Part shown: piece by piece, positions 1 through 6,057 of the stretch
Position numbering within the stretch: position 1 is the stretch's first letter
Layout of the letters: each line of letters opens with the position of its first letter
DNA from: an uncultured Collinsella sp.
GTDB lineage: Bacteria; Actinomycetota; Coriobacteriia; Coriobacteriales; Coriobacteriaceae
Direction of reading: 5' to 3'
NCBI GenBank assembly: GCA_902464175.1
Contig: CABQHZ010000048.1
Location: forward strand, 1 to 12,490
Length of the DNA: 12,490 nt
Notes under the pieces: generated by a model
Seen by the model: only the letters and a program-made list of their open reading frames with translations
Database searches by the model: none
What the model was told of the DNA's origin: nothing
Translations under genes and position numbers: made by a program

Positions 1-238
1 CCAGGTAGAGCTCCTCGACCTCGGAGGGATAGCCCACCATGGTAAAGACGACATCGGCGTTCGCCGCGGCCTCGGCCGGCGTATCGGCCCAGACGGCGCC
101 GCGCTCGATAAGCGCTGCGGCCTTGGACTTGGTACGGTTGTTGACCGTGACGGGATAGCCGGCATCCAGGATGTGGCCGGCAATGGGGGCACCCATGATT
201 CCGGTGCCGATAAATGCGACGGAGAGCTTGTTTGCCAT
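1..238 (-). CDS. 3-hydroxyisobutyrate dehydrogenase-family NAD(P)-dependent reductase (N-terminal part only)
   Basis: The first 79 codons are present and the gene runs off the left edge. The N-terminus carries the Rossmann dinucleotide motif GTGIMG (about residues 11-16), preceded by a hydrophobic beta strand (VAFI). A strand ending in NNRT follows at the position where the cofactor ribose or phosphate is recognised in this family. The segment VVFTMVGYPSEVEELYL matches the family pattern in which a Val/Met-rich strand follows an Ala-rich helix. Known members reduce or oxidise beta-hydroxyacids (3-hydroxyisobutyrate, tartronate semialdehyde, succinic semialdehyde). The substrate residues lie outside the window, so it cannot be specified. 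The ATG at 238 is preceded by an AAGGAAAGG ribosome site. degV ends 97 nt upstream, and a weak promoter candidate lies between them. Confidence 0.85.
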   Translation of the reverse strand, partial: MANKLSVAFIGTGIMGAPIAGHILDAGYPVTVNNRTKSKAAALIERGAVWADTPAEAAANADVVFTMVGYPSEVEELYL

Positions 239-263
239 GAAACCTTTCCTTTTGGGTTGGGTG

Positions 264-292
264 TTATTACCAGGTTGAATACTCGGTGCCAG
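264..292 (-). promoter_or_regulatory. Weak promoter candidate for the dehydrogenase gene
   Basis: On the minus strand, CTGGCA (287-292) and TAATAA (264-269) are separated by 17 nt, and TGG directly before the -10 gives an extended -10 form. The match is four of six at -35 and three of six at -10. It sits about 25 nt upstream of the ATG, in the only non-coding gap between this gene and degV. Supported by position more than by sequence. Confidence 0.3.
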
Positions 293-335
293 CGTTGGGC
301 TGTGAGTCGAGGGCGATTACGGACGCAGCGCTTGC

Positions 336-1289
336 CTACTGGCCGCGCACGCGGCGGGCGATGCGGTCGGAAAGCGACGCCTTGTCGGCGCGGTTCTTAC
401 CCCAAAACGCGCAGGCCACCATGCCGGGGCCCACGTGCGAGCCGATGGTAGGACCGACGGAGCTGCGAATGATCGTGACGTCGGCGCAACCCTCCTCCTT
501 GCGGATGGCGGCTTCGAGCCAGTCGCCGTCCTTCTCGGCATCGGCCGTCATAATGGCGATGGGCATGGTGCGATCGGGCACATAGTTCTCGCGGAACGAC
601 TTGAGGATGGACTTGAGCGCCTTCTTGCGACCGCGGTTGACGCCGATCAGCGACAGCGAGCCGGCCAGGTCGTAGGACAGCTCGGGTTTGACGTCGAGCT
701 TTGCCGTGAGCTGTGCCGCCGCGGGCGGAATGCGGCCGCCGGCAGCCAGCGCGTCAAAGCTCTCGAGCGTAAAGTAACCGTGGACATAGGTCTTGGCCTC
801 GTTTGCCCAGTCGACCAGCTGCTTGGCGGTCAGTCCCGCCGAACGCTGGCGCACGGCCTCAAGCGCCAAGAGCTCGCCGGTCGCACAGGGCAGAGCGTTG
901 TCGACCACGTACAGCTCAAAGTTGGGATACTCGGCGCGCACGGCGTCCGCCGCCTGGCACGCGGAGTTGTAGCTCGACGACAGCGCCGAGGTAAAGCACA
1001 GGTAGACCGTGGGCGTGCCCTCTTTGGCGCACTCGGTAAAGAACTCGATATAGCGACCGAGCGACACAGCCGAGGTGGACACGCGGGCACCGGCGCGCAT
1101 GCGGTCGTAGAACTCCTTGGGTGTGATGCTCGACCAGATGTCATCCGTGCGCTCCTCGCCATCGATAATGAAGGGGAAACCCAAGATATCGACATCGAGG
1201 TTCGCGGCGACCTCGGGGCTAAAGTCGCAGCAGGTATCGACGACGATGCGGCAACGGTCCGAATGACCGGCGGATGCGGCCTTGTCCAT
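336..1289 (-). CDS. DegV family fatty-acid-binding protein
   Basis: The product is a 317-residue protein of the DegV/FakB family, soluble proteins that bind a fatty acid. In Firmicutes they present it to the kinase FakA for phosphorylation before phospholipid synthesis. Family landmarks are visible: a first strand RIVVDTCCDFS (14-24), STSAVS (71-76), FTSALSSSY (99-107), FDALAAGGRIP (178-188), and a C-terminal SVGPTIGSHVGPGMVACAFWG lid segment. Length is slightly above the usual 280-300 because of a short N-terminal lead. The open frame begins with TTG at 1292, but the adjacent ATG at 1289 is chosen. Both share the TAAGGAG ribosome site at 1298-1304. No fakA-like gene is visible nearby. A transcription terminator lies only a few bases upstream of the ribosome site, so expression may depend on readthrough from hpf. 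Confidence 0.93.
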   Translation of the reverse strand: MDKAASAGHSDRCRIVVDTCCDFSPEVAANLDVDILGFPFIIDGEERTDDIWSSITPKEFYDRMRAGARVSTSAVSLGRYIEFFTECAKEGTPTVYLCFTSALSSSYNSACQAADAVRAEYPNFELYVVDNALPCATGELLALEAVRQRSAGLTAKQLVDWANEAKTYVHGYFTLESFDALAAGGRIPPAAAQLTAKLDVKPELSYDLAGSLSLIGVNRGRKKALKSILKSFRENYVPDRTMPIAIMTADAEKDGDWLEAAIRKEEGCADVTIIRSSVGPTIGSHVGPGMVACAFWGKNRADKASLSDRIARRVRGQ

Positions 1290-1307
1290 CAAAGCGACTC
1301 CTTACGT

Positions 1308-1339
1308 AAAAAGGCGGCCACCCGCATGGGATGGCCGCC
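1308..1339 (-). terminator. Rho-independent terminator after hpf
   Basis: On the minus strand GGCGGCCA (1332-1339) pairs with TGGCCGCC (1313-1320). CCC/GGG extends the stem around a GCAT loop with one bulged base, and TTTTT (1308-1312) follows. It ends hpf transcription 30 nt after the stop codon and abuts the degV ribosome site. Confidence 0.85.
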
Positions 1340-1342
1340 AAC

Positions 1343-1364
1343 CGTTAACTCATGCAAGTTAACG
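1343..1364. repeat. Perfect 8-bp palindrome between hpf and degV
   Basis: CGTTAACT (1343-1350) and AGTTAACG (1357-1364) are exact reverse complements around a 6-nt spacer, CATGCA. The palindrome begins 4 nt past the hpf stop codon. Length and symmetry would suit an operator for a dimeric regulator of degV. It could equally be an extra 3' hairpin protecting the hpf message. Neither role can be decided from sequence. Confidence 0.5.
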
Positions 1365-1368
1365 TATT

Positions 1369-1953
1369 TTACTCGTCAAGTGTTTCGATACGGGGCTTGA
1401 TGATGCCATATCCACCATTCTTACGGTGATACACCACATTGATGAGGCCAGTCGTCGCGTTCTCGAACACGTAGAAGTCGTGGCCCAGCAGATCGGTCTG
1501 CACCAGCGCCTGCTCCTCAGTCATCGGGGTGACATCGATGACCTTCTCGCGGACGAGCAGGTCGTCGTCCTCCTCGGGCAGCAGCAGGTCGGCCAGATCC
1601 TCGACACGCTCGACCGGTGCAACATCCGCTGCGCTGGCACCACCCTGGCGGTTGTCCACAACCTTGGTCTTGAACTTGCGCAGCTGGCGGGTGACCTTAT
1701 CGGCGGAGAGGTCGATGGCGGCGTACATATCTGCACCGTGCTCGGCAACGCGAATCACCGAACCGCGGGCGCGAACCGTAACCTCGACGATTGCCGGGTT
1801 GGGGTTCGAGGGGTTCTTCTCATAGCGAAGTACAACGTCGACCGTCATGGGCTCGATATCGAAAACCTTGAGCGCCTCGCCGATCTTCTCATCCACATGC
1901 GCACGCAGAGCATCGGTTACCGTCGTCTTGCGTCCAGAAACCTTGATATCCAT
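1369..1953 (-). CDS. hpf: Long-form ribosome hibernation promoting factor
   Basis: The product is 194 residues with the two-part build of long HPF. The N-terminal beta-alpha-beta domain (about 1-100) opens with MDIKVSGRKTTVTDALRAHV and contains KVTRQLRKFK on the ribosome-binding helix. A charged linker follows, then a C-terminal dimerisation domain (about 140-194) with the family pattern LLGHDFYVFENATTG and NVVYHRKNGGYGIIKP. Long HPF pairs two 70S ribosomes into inactive 100S dimers in stationary phase or stress. The frame is open for 20 more codons upstream, but the ATG at 1953 starts the conserved domain and has TGGAG six bases before it. The gene stands between two terminators and so is probably its own transcription unit. 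No convincing promoter was found in the upstream gap. Confidence 0.96.
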   Translation of the reverse strand: MDIKVSGRKTTVTDALRAHVDEKIGEALKVFDIEPMTVDVVLRYEKNPSNPNPAIVEVTVRARGSVIRVAEHGADMYAAIDLSADKVTRQLRKFKTKVVDNRQGGASAADVAPVERVEDLADLLLPEEDDDLLVREKVIDVTPMTEEQALVQTDLLGHDFYVFENATTGLINVVYHRKNGGYGIIKPRIETLDE

Positions 1954-2074
1954 ACGTGGCTCCAATCTGCCTCGGGGACTTACTGTACTGGCTATGTACC
2001 CATTGCCGTGCATTTAATCACGCGGATTCCCAAAGACCCGAATAACGATTGCTTGATACCGCATACCGAAGTCT

Positions 2075-2098
2075 CGCACTTTTCTGTGGCAAAGTGCG
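2075..2098. repeat. Perfect 8-bp palindrome upstream of hpf
   Basis: CGCACTTT (2075-2082) and AAAGTGCG (2091-2098) are exact reverse complements with an 8-nt spacer. No T-run follows on either strand, so it is not a standard terminator. It lies about 120 nt upstream of the hpf start and could be an operator or a leader hairpin. Confidence 0.4.
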
Positions 2099-2170
2099 CT
2101 ATAGGAGGGAGCCGGCGACTTTGTATTTGGTCCCGAAAATTGGCTTTGAACTGCTGGTTTTATAGAGATG

Positions 2171-2204
2171 AAAAAGCCGGGCTCCCCTATTGGGGAAGTC
2201 CGGC
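2171..2204 (-). terminator. Rho-independent terminator after the lipoprotein gene
   Basis: On the minus strand a stem of 12 base pairs (2204-2192 with 2187-2176, one G-T pair and one bulged base) closes on a 4-nt loop and is followed by TTTTT (2175-2171). It lies 67 nt past the stop codon of the solute-binding lipoprotein. Confidence 0.88.
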
Positions 2205-2270
2205 AGTGCGTGTTGAAACCGTGAAGAGGTGTCCTTTCCAACGTATAGAAGACACCACCCCTAGCAATAA

Positions 2271-3296
2271 CTAGCTATTAAGCTTGTTAATGTCGTCGTC
2301 GGTGATGGTGCCTTCCTGGCTGGACGATTTGTCCTCGGAGGATGCGGTCTCATTGTTGGAATCGGAGGACTCGCTGCCGGAAGACGTGGTCTCACTGGAC
2401 TCAGAGTCGCCCGGCTGCACGTTAGCGCCCGAAACCGTCTTAGTGGTGAGGTCGTAGGGCATCGTGCCGTACCAGACGCAGTGGACCGCCTCGAGCGTGC
2501 CGTCGGCCGTAATACCGTCGAGGGCATCGCTCACGGCACGACACAGTTCGTCATTGGACGAAAGGCCTGCAACACCAAGCGTCGAGGGCGCCTCGAGCGC
2601 ACCGACATAGGAGATCTCGCTCATCAGGCGCGCAAGGTAACCGCCAGCCGTGGAGTCGCAGATCACATAGTCGACCTCGCCGGACTCGAGCGCCTCAAAG
2701 CACTCGTTGATGTTGGAGTAAGTCTTTTGGTTGGCGGTGATGCTCTGCTTAGCAAGCGCCTCCTGCGAGGCCGAGGACATCTGGATACCCAGAGTAGACG
2801 TGTTAAGGGTATCGGTGGAAACGTTTAGCGACCCACCATCGCTGGTTCTACCGAACACGGAAGCGGCATCGTACAGGCAGGTGCCGAGTGAGCTAACGTC
2901 CCCGTCCGTGGAGTTGATCTCGCCGATAAAGATATCAGCCTTTTTGTCGCCGAGCGCGGAACCTGCCGAGGACGCATCGACAAAGGCGACCTTAAGGCCC
3001 ATACGGCTTGCGAGGGCGCGGGCGGCGTCGACTGCATACCCCGTGAGCTCGCCGTCGGCGCCCTGCATGGCCTGCGGCGCATCGGAGGTATCGAGGGCAA
3101 CCGTCAGGGTACCGGGAGTGACCAGCGCATCATCCGACACCGTGGGCGTGACGGTCTCGTACTCGATCTGGTCGATCGTGGGAGTCGTGAACGTAGACAG
3201 CGGGTTGAACGCGCATCCGCTCAGGCCCAAAACGGCGATGACCGCTGCGGTCCCAGCACCTAACCGAGCCGCGTGCATCAAGCTGCCCCTCACCAT
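2271..3296 (-). CDS. Solute-binding lipoprotein of the ABC transporter family 3 type, with acidic Ser-rich tail
   Basis: From the ATG at 3296 the product is 341 residues. A lipoprotein signal follows: basic start, hydrophobic AGTAAVIAVLGL, and lipobox LSGC with the lipidated Cys at 28. The body (about 60-285) has the SBP_bac_3 layout: TLTVALDTSDAPQAM, then GELTGYAVDAARALASRMGLKVAFV, then KKADIFIGEI. A second lobe contains ALESGEVDYVICDSTAGGYL. These proteins bind small polar solutes such as amino acids on the cell surface and hand them to a permease. No permease or ATPase gene is adjacent. The last 45 or so residues are Ser/Glu/Asp/Thr-rich and probably disordered, which is unusual for the family. 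A second start at 3278 (GAGGGG ribosome site) would also work. The frame stays open upstream to 3677 with weakly coding composition, so a longer protein is not excluded. It is probably transcribed from the promoter at 3628-3656. Confidence 0.85.
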   Translation of the reverse strand: MVRGSLMHAARLGAGTAAVIAVLGLSGCAFNPLSTFTTPTIDQIEYETVTPTVSDDALVTPGTLTVALDTSDAPQAMQGADGELTGYAVDAARALASRMGLKVAFVDASSAGSALGDKKADIFIGEINSTDGDVSSLGTCLYDAASVFGRTSDGGSLNVSTDTLNTSTLGIQMSSASQEALAKQSITANQKTYSNINECFEALESGEVDYVICDSTAGGYLARLMSEISYVGALEAPSTLGVAGLSSNDELCRAVSDALDGITADGTLEAVHCVWYGTMPYDLTTKTVSGANVQPGDSESSETTSSGSESSDSNNETASSEDKSSSQEGTITDDDINKLNS

Positions 3297-3627
3297 GTCC
3301 ACTACCCTGCCTTCTGTGTCGTATACGATCCGTGCGTTGCGCGGAATATCAGATTGTTCCCACCAGCTGACCTGGTATTTGACCCCACACTTGCGCACCG
3401 GGGTGTTTGCTCGGGAGGCCGCAGCCACCTTCACGACTGGCCCGCTCGCCCGCGAGGCGGTATTGCCCCAAAGAAAGTAGAACGGACGGTGCGGCTTACA
3501 TCTAGGACGCGCCATGATCGCGCCGCGCGCACGCGGTCGCTTACGTGGATCCCTTTGACCGCGTCTGTCTTGGACTAGGACGGGCATTTCGTCCGTCCGC
3601 AACCACAGCCTGGTAGGAACGTAGCGC

Positions 3628-3656
3628 ATTATAGCTAAGTTCAAGCTAAAGTTTAA
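3628..3656 (-). promoter_or_regulatory. Sigma-70 type promoter for the lipoprotein gene
   Basis: On the minus strand a perfect TATAAT (3628-3633) is preceded at 17 nt by TTAAAC (3651-3656). Expected initiation is near 3621, giving a leader of about 325 nt to the ATG at 3296. A 6-bp hairpin, GGACGG/CCGTCC (3578-3598), lies early in that leader. Confidence 0.6.
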
Positions 3657-3728
3657 GGTTAGGGGCGTCATTCGCATCGCGAGTACAGATTTCGCAGGTC
3701 GGAGTGGGCTATTCGTGCCCCTGTGAAG

Positions 3729-3757
3729 CCCGGAGCTCCCCTACGGGGAGCTCCGGG
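3729..3757. repeat. Perfect 13-bp hairpin in intergenic region
   Basis: CCCGGAGCTCCCC (3729-3741) and GGGGAGCTCCGGG (3745-3757) pair perfectly around a 3-nt TAC loop. It is very stable as RNA in either direction. No T-run follows on either strand, so it is not a textbook terminator, although it lies downstream of the five-gene minus-strand chain. Confidence 0.75.
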
Positions 3758-3776
3758 GCACCCTTCTTGGGGTGCC
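3757..3776. repeat. Second hairpin directly adjoining the first
   Basis: GGCACCC (3757-3763) pairs with GGGTGCC (3770-3776) around a 6-nt loop. It shares its first base with the end of the preceding hairpin, making a tandem stem-loop pair that abuts the inverted-repeat element beginning at 3779. Confidence 0.65.
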
Positions 3777-3778
3777 GT

Positions 3779-3993
3779 GGCCAAAAAACGGCAAATATGA
3801 GTACTGTCACCAATTTAGTAACAGGCATTTTTGGCCTCTCGGACAGATTTTGCGCTCACTGTCGCCAACCTGATGCTTATTTATTCCACATTTGTTTATT
3901 ATCTTCTTACTTTATGCCGCCTCCGAGTCCTAAATTCCTTGATTTTGCTGTTACTGATTTAGTGACAGTACTCATATTTGCCATATTTTGGCC
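3779..3993. mobile_element. 215-bp AT-rich element with 45-bp terminal inverted repeats (MITE-like)
   Basis: The outer 45 bases on each side (3779-3823 and 3949-3993) are reverse complements at 40 of 45 positions. Twenty consecutive bases match exactly, and both ends finish in GGCCAAAA. The 125-bp interior is about 42% G+C by hand count, well below the flanking genes. Size, long terminal inverted repeats, low G+C and lack of a credible gene fit a non-autonomous miniature inverted-repeat element. No target-site duplication is obvious: flanks are GTGCCGT on the left and AGAGCAT on the right. Each arm also contains an internal near-dyad, GTYACY-N5-AGTRAC, so a pair of oppositely oriented regulator sites is an alternative. 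On the minus strand the inner arm ends in GCCGTTTTTT, so it might also stop transcription of the upstream operon. Confidence 0.5.
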
Positions 3994-4028
3994 AGAGCAT
4001 ATGATTAACCCCCTAATTTCGACGTGAA

Positions 4029-5138
4029 TTAGACCGGCTTAAGCCCAAAACACGCCCGCAGCGTGTTAAGCAACGCCTCTTGCTTCTTCCTGCGAGCATC
4101 GACACGATTCCGGTACCGCTTTCGCATACGCTGGTGGATGCGCCATGCGAGCGCTTCCATCGCTTCCATGTCACAGAGCATTTCGCTATTGACCGTCGCG
4201 ACCTCGATTCCCATAGTAATCAAGCCCGTGTTGCGCTTTTCATCATGGATACGTCCCCTCCGAGAGGAATGGCCCAGCTCACCGTTGTATTCCAGGTCAA
4301 ACCGGGCTGCCTCTTGATACGCATCGCAAACTGCATGGGGCATCCCCGAGATTGCCTGCGCACGGTCATCGAACTCGATCTTATAGTCGGCCTTAAAAGG
4401 TCCGCAGGCAAACCCGCCATAGGAAAACGGAAGCGAAAACAGGGCGAGCATGATGCACTCCATGGGTGAGCGCAGGTTTTCCGAAAGATAGGGACACAGA
4501 CGCTGCAGTTGTTTGGCCGTGTTCCCCTTGTATACCGCGAGATAATCTGCCAGACGATCGGGCATCAGCGCCGGCTCGACTTCAAAGTAGCCCACGTCTG
4601 CTGGCTGGTCCTTGTCCTTTGCAAGTTTATTCGTAACAGGCGAGGTGTAGGGAGGCAGATACTTCCCGCGGTCGCTCAGTGAAATCTTAGAGCACAGCTC
4701 CTGGGCCAGGGCAAACGCCTGGATGCAGCCGACCTCGCGCGCAATGGCAACACAAAGGGCCTCGGGAGATAGGCTGTACACCCCCGGTTCCACCTCTAGA
4801 ATCGAGCCGGCGGGCAACCCGGAACACACGGACCAGCCTACGCCAGGCATGCGGCGGCGCTGCGCCGCAGATCCCACCAGCAAGCACAGATCTTCTTGTA
4901 CCTCGCCACTTTTGGCTCCAATTCGCACCAAGTCGGGAAGATAGATATCCTCGGTCGAGGGCGACGACGTGCGCAGCACACGGCGCTCTTCATCGGGATT
5001 AAGGTCCTTCCAGCTGATATAGCCCATCTGCCGGCGCTCGGCGCGCATCATGCGCAGCGCTGAAGCGCCTGTTAGGATTACGGAAGCCGCTAGCTGTTCG
5101 CCTGTCGGCTCGTTGCGCCGCTCAATCTTCACTGCCAC
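4029..5138 (-). CDS. Uncharacterised protein with C-terminal DUF559/Vsr-like nuclease region
   Basis: The product is 369 residues from a GTG start at 5138, chosen because AGGGG lies seven bases upstream and comF ends 10 nt before. The open frame reaches 5504 but overlaps comF. I do not recognise the full protein. The C-terminal part resembles the Vsr/DUF559 endonuclease pattern: Glu227 in a helix (SPMECIMLALFSLPF), then D272 ten residues before E283-Y-N-G, then H290, D299, R302 and a strand GIEVATV. The usual family form is Asp...EhDG..H...D..R, so Asn replaces the common Asp in the EYNG turn. The middle (about 80-170) has VCSGLPAGSILEVEPGVYSLSPEA, loosely like the AbiEi/winged-helix halves that often precede DUF559 domains in actinobacteria. 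A strongly basic helix ends the protein (332-352). It is the last gene of the tmk-holB-ricT-comF chain. Nuclease activity is inference; no membrane segment or signal was seen. Confidence 0.75.
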   Translation of the reverse strand: MAVKIERRNEPTGEQLAASVILTGASALRMMRAERRQMGYISWKDLNPDEERRVLRTSSPSTEDIYLPDLVRIGAKSGEVQEDLCLLVGSAAQRRRMPGVGWSVCSGLPAGSILEVEPGVYSLSPEALCVAIAREVGCIQAFALAQELCSKISLSDRGKYLPPYTSPVTNKLAKDKDQPADVGYFEVEPALMPDRLADYLAVYKGNTAKQLQRLCPYLSENLRSPMECIMLALFSLPFSYGGFACGPFKADYKIEFDDRAQAISGMPHAVCDAYQEAARFDLEYNGELGHSSRRGRIHDEKRNTGLITMGIEVATVNSEMLCDMEAMEALAWRIHQRMRKRYRNRVDARRKKQEALLNTLRACFGLKPV

Positions 5139-5148
5139 AAAACCACCC

Positions 5149-5955
5149 CTACCAAACACGTGCGATAGCAAGGCCATCGACTGCCGCAGCGCCGGCACGC
5201 TTGAGCTCCGCCGAGGCTGCTGCCATGGTCGCGCCCGTGGTGATAACGTCATCGATAAGCAGTAGGCGGCGGCCGTGCACGTCCTCAACCGTCTCGTACA
5301 TGCCTTGGGCACGCTCGCGACGCTCCTCACGACCGAGTTCGCGCTGGTCGCCATGCCCGTACTTGACGAGGGCATCGAGCAGAGGAACACCCGACAGCTC
5401 GCAAAATGGGCGCGCAATGGCCTCCATATGATCAAAACCGCGCCGCCGAAACGCTGCCGCCGTCGCAGGCACAAACACCACCGCATCCGCACCGGACAGC
5501 ACACCTCCTAAGCGATCGGGCGCTACGACCTGGGCATGCAGGGCGGTGTCGTAGAGCAGCTCCGCCAGATACGGCGCCAGGCGTCGCTCGCCCGCGTCCT
5601 TGTACGCTTTAATGATGCGCGGCAGCGGATGCGCATAGACGGAGCACGCCAGGCAGCGGTCGAGCGCCTCCGCCATTGCCGAGGACGTGCCCTCGACCGA
5701 ACACTCAGTGCACAGCAAATCCCCAAACGGGGCGCCGCATCGGGTGCAGCTATGACGTGGGTCGATGAGCGTGAGCGCGGCCAGGCAGTCTTGGCAAATA
5801 AGCGCACCGGCGCGCTCGCAGCCGGCACATCGTGTTGGCGACAATGCCTCGAGTGCCTCGCGTGCCGCCCGCTCGGCAAACGGCAGCAATTCGTCCGCAA
5901 ACGGTAGGGCGCCGGCACCCTGCAGACGGCTCAATTTGTTCAGATGGCTCTTCAA
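5149..5955 (-). CDS. comF: ComF family phosphoribosyltransferase-like protein
   Basis: The product is 268 residues with the full ComF layout. Eight cysteines in four CxxC pairs (43/46, 54/57, 70/73, 82/85) form an N-terminal double zinc ribbon. AYKDAGERRLAPYL (117-130) and RRGFDH (171-176) follow. The type I phosphoribosyltransferase loop LLLIDDVITTGAT (231-243) carries the two acidic PRPP-binding residues. ComF proteins are needed for DNA uptake in naturally competent bacteria, where they act in the cytoplasm with the ComFA helicase. Many non-competent bacteria also carry the gene. Translation starts at a TTG (5955), supported by AGGGAGGG seven bases upstream; the next in-frame Met is at residue 94, inside the domain. 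That ribosome site lies in the 3' arm of a 12-bp hairpin. The downstream nuclease-like gene begins 10 nt after the stop. No comFA or comE genes are in the window. Confidence 0.93.
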   Translation of the reverse strand: MKSHLNKLSRLQGAGALPFADELLPFAERAAREALEALSPTRCAGCERAGALICQDCLAALTLIDPRHSCTRCGAPFGDLLCTECSVEGTSSAMAEALDRCLACSVYAHPLPRIIKAYKDAGERRLAPYLAELLYDTALHAQVVAPDRLGGVLSGADAVVFVPATAAAFRRRGFDHMEAIARPFCELSGVPLLDALVKYGHGDQRELGREERRERAQGMYETVEDVHGRRLLLIDDVITTGATMAAASAELKRAGAAAVDGLAIARVW

Positions 5956-5958
5956 GAC

Positions 5959-5994
5959 ACAACCCTCCCTACGTTCGGTCGCAGGGAGGGTTGT
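5959..5994 (-). promoter_or_regulatory. Perfect 12-bp hairpin enclosing the comF ribosome site
   Basis: 5959-5970 and 5983-5994 are exact reverse complements around a 12-nt loop. In the minus-strand transcript the downstream arm is AGGGAGGGTTGT, which contains the comF Shine-Dalgarno. Three bases separate the stem from the TTG start. No T-run follows, so it does not look like a terminator. Folding would hide the ribosome site; an intergenic processing site or mRNA stabiliser is an alternative. Confidence 0.6.
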
Positions 5995-6057
5995 TGATTC
6001 AGCGCTATGGTACCCCGACGCGATTGGGGTAAGGCGGGTTAAATCCGCTCGCGGGCG

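Larger units (their letters stand above)
1954..2270. other. 317-nt non-coding gap upstream of hpf
   Basis: No credible gene is present; a 75-codon minus-strand frame here has no ribosome site and crosses a terminator. The gap holds the terminator of the upstream lipoprotein gene (2171-2204), an 8-bp palindrome (2075-2098), and presumably the hpf promoter and leader. The best promoter guess on the minus strand is GTGATT, 17 nt, TACATA (about 2021-1993), matching three of six at each box, too weak to annotate. Confidence 0.5.

Noticed and set aside
435..1400. Plus-strand 321-codon open frame opposite degV
   Set aside because: Antisense shadow; it runs through the hpf-degV terminator and lacks recognisable domains.
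2014..2241. 75-codon minus-strand frame upstream of hpf
   Set aside because: It includes the terminator at 2171-2204 and has no ribosome site or coding character.
3772..4000. Target-site duplication around the inverted-repeat element
   Set aside because: Flanking bases (GTGCCGT and AGAGCAT) do not match, so insertion is not proven from this window.
3704..4027. 107-codon plus-strand frame across the inverted-repeat element
   Set aside because: It crosses two hairpins and both inverted arms, with AT-rich unselected codon use and no ribosome site.
5139..5504. Upstream extension of the nuclease-like gene frame into comF
   Set aside because: It overlaps the conserved comF catalytic region; the GTG at 5138 has its own ribosome site.
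5959..5994. Terminator of ricT
   Set aside because: The stem is strong but the following minus-strand bases (GTCTTGAAG) contain no T-run; it overlaps the comF ribosome site instead.
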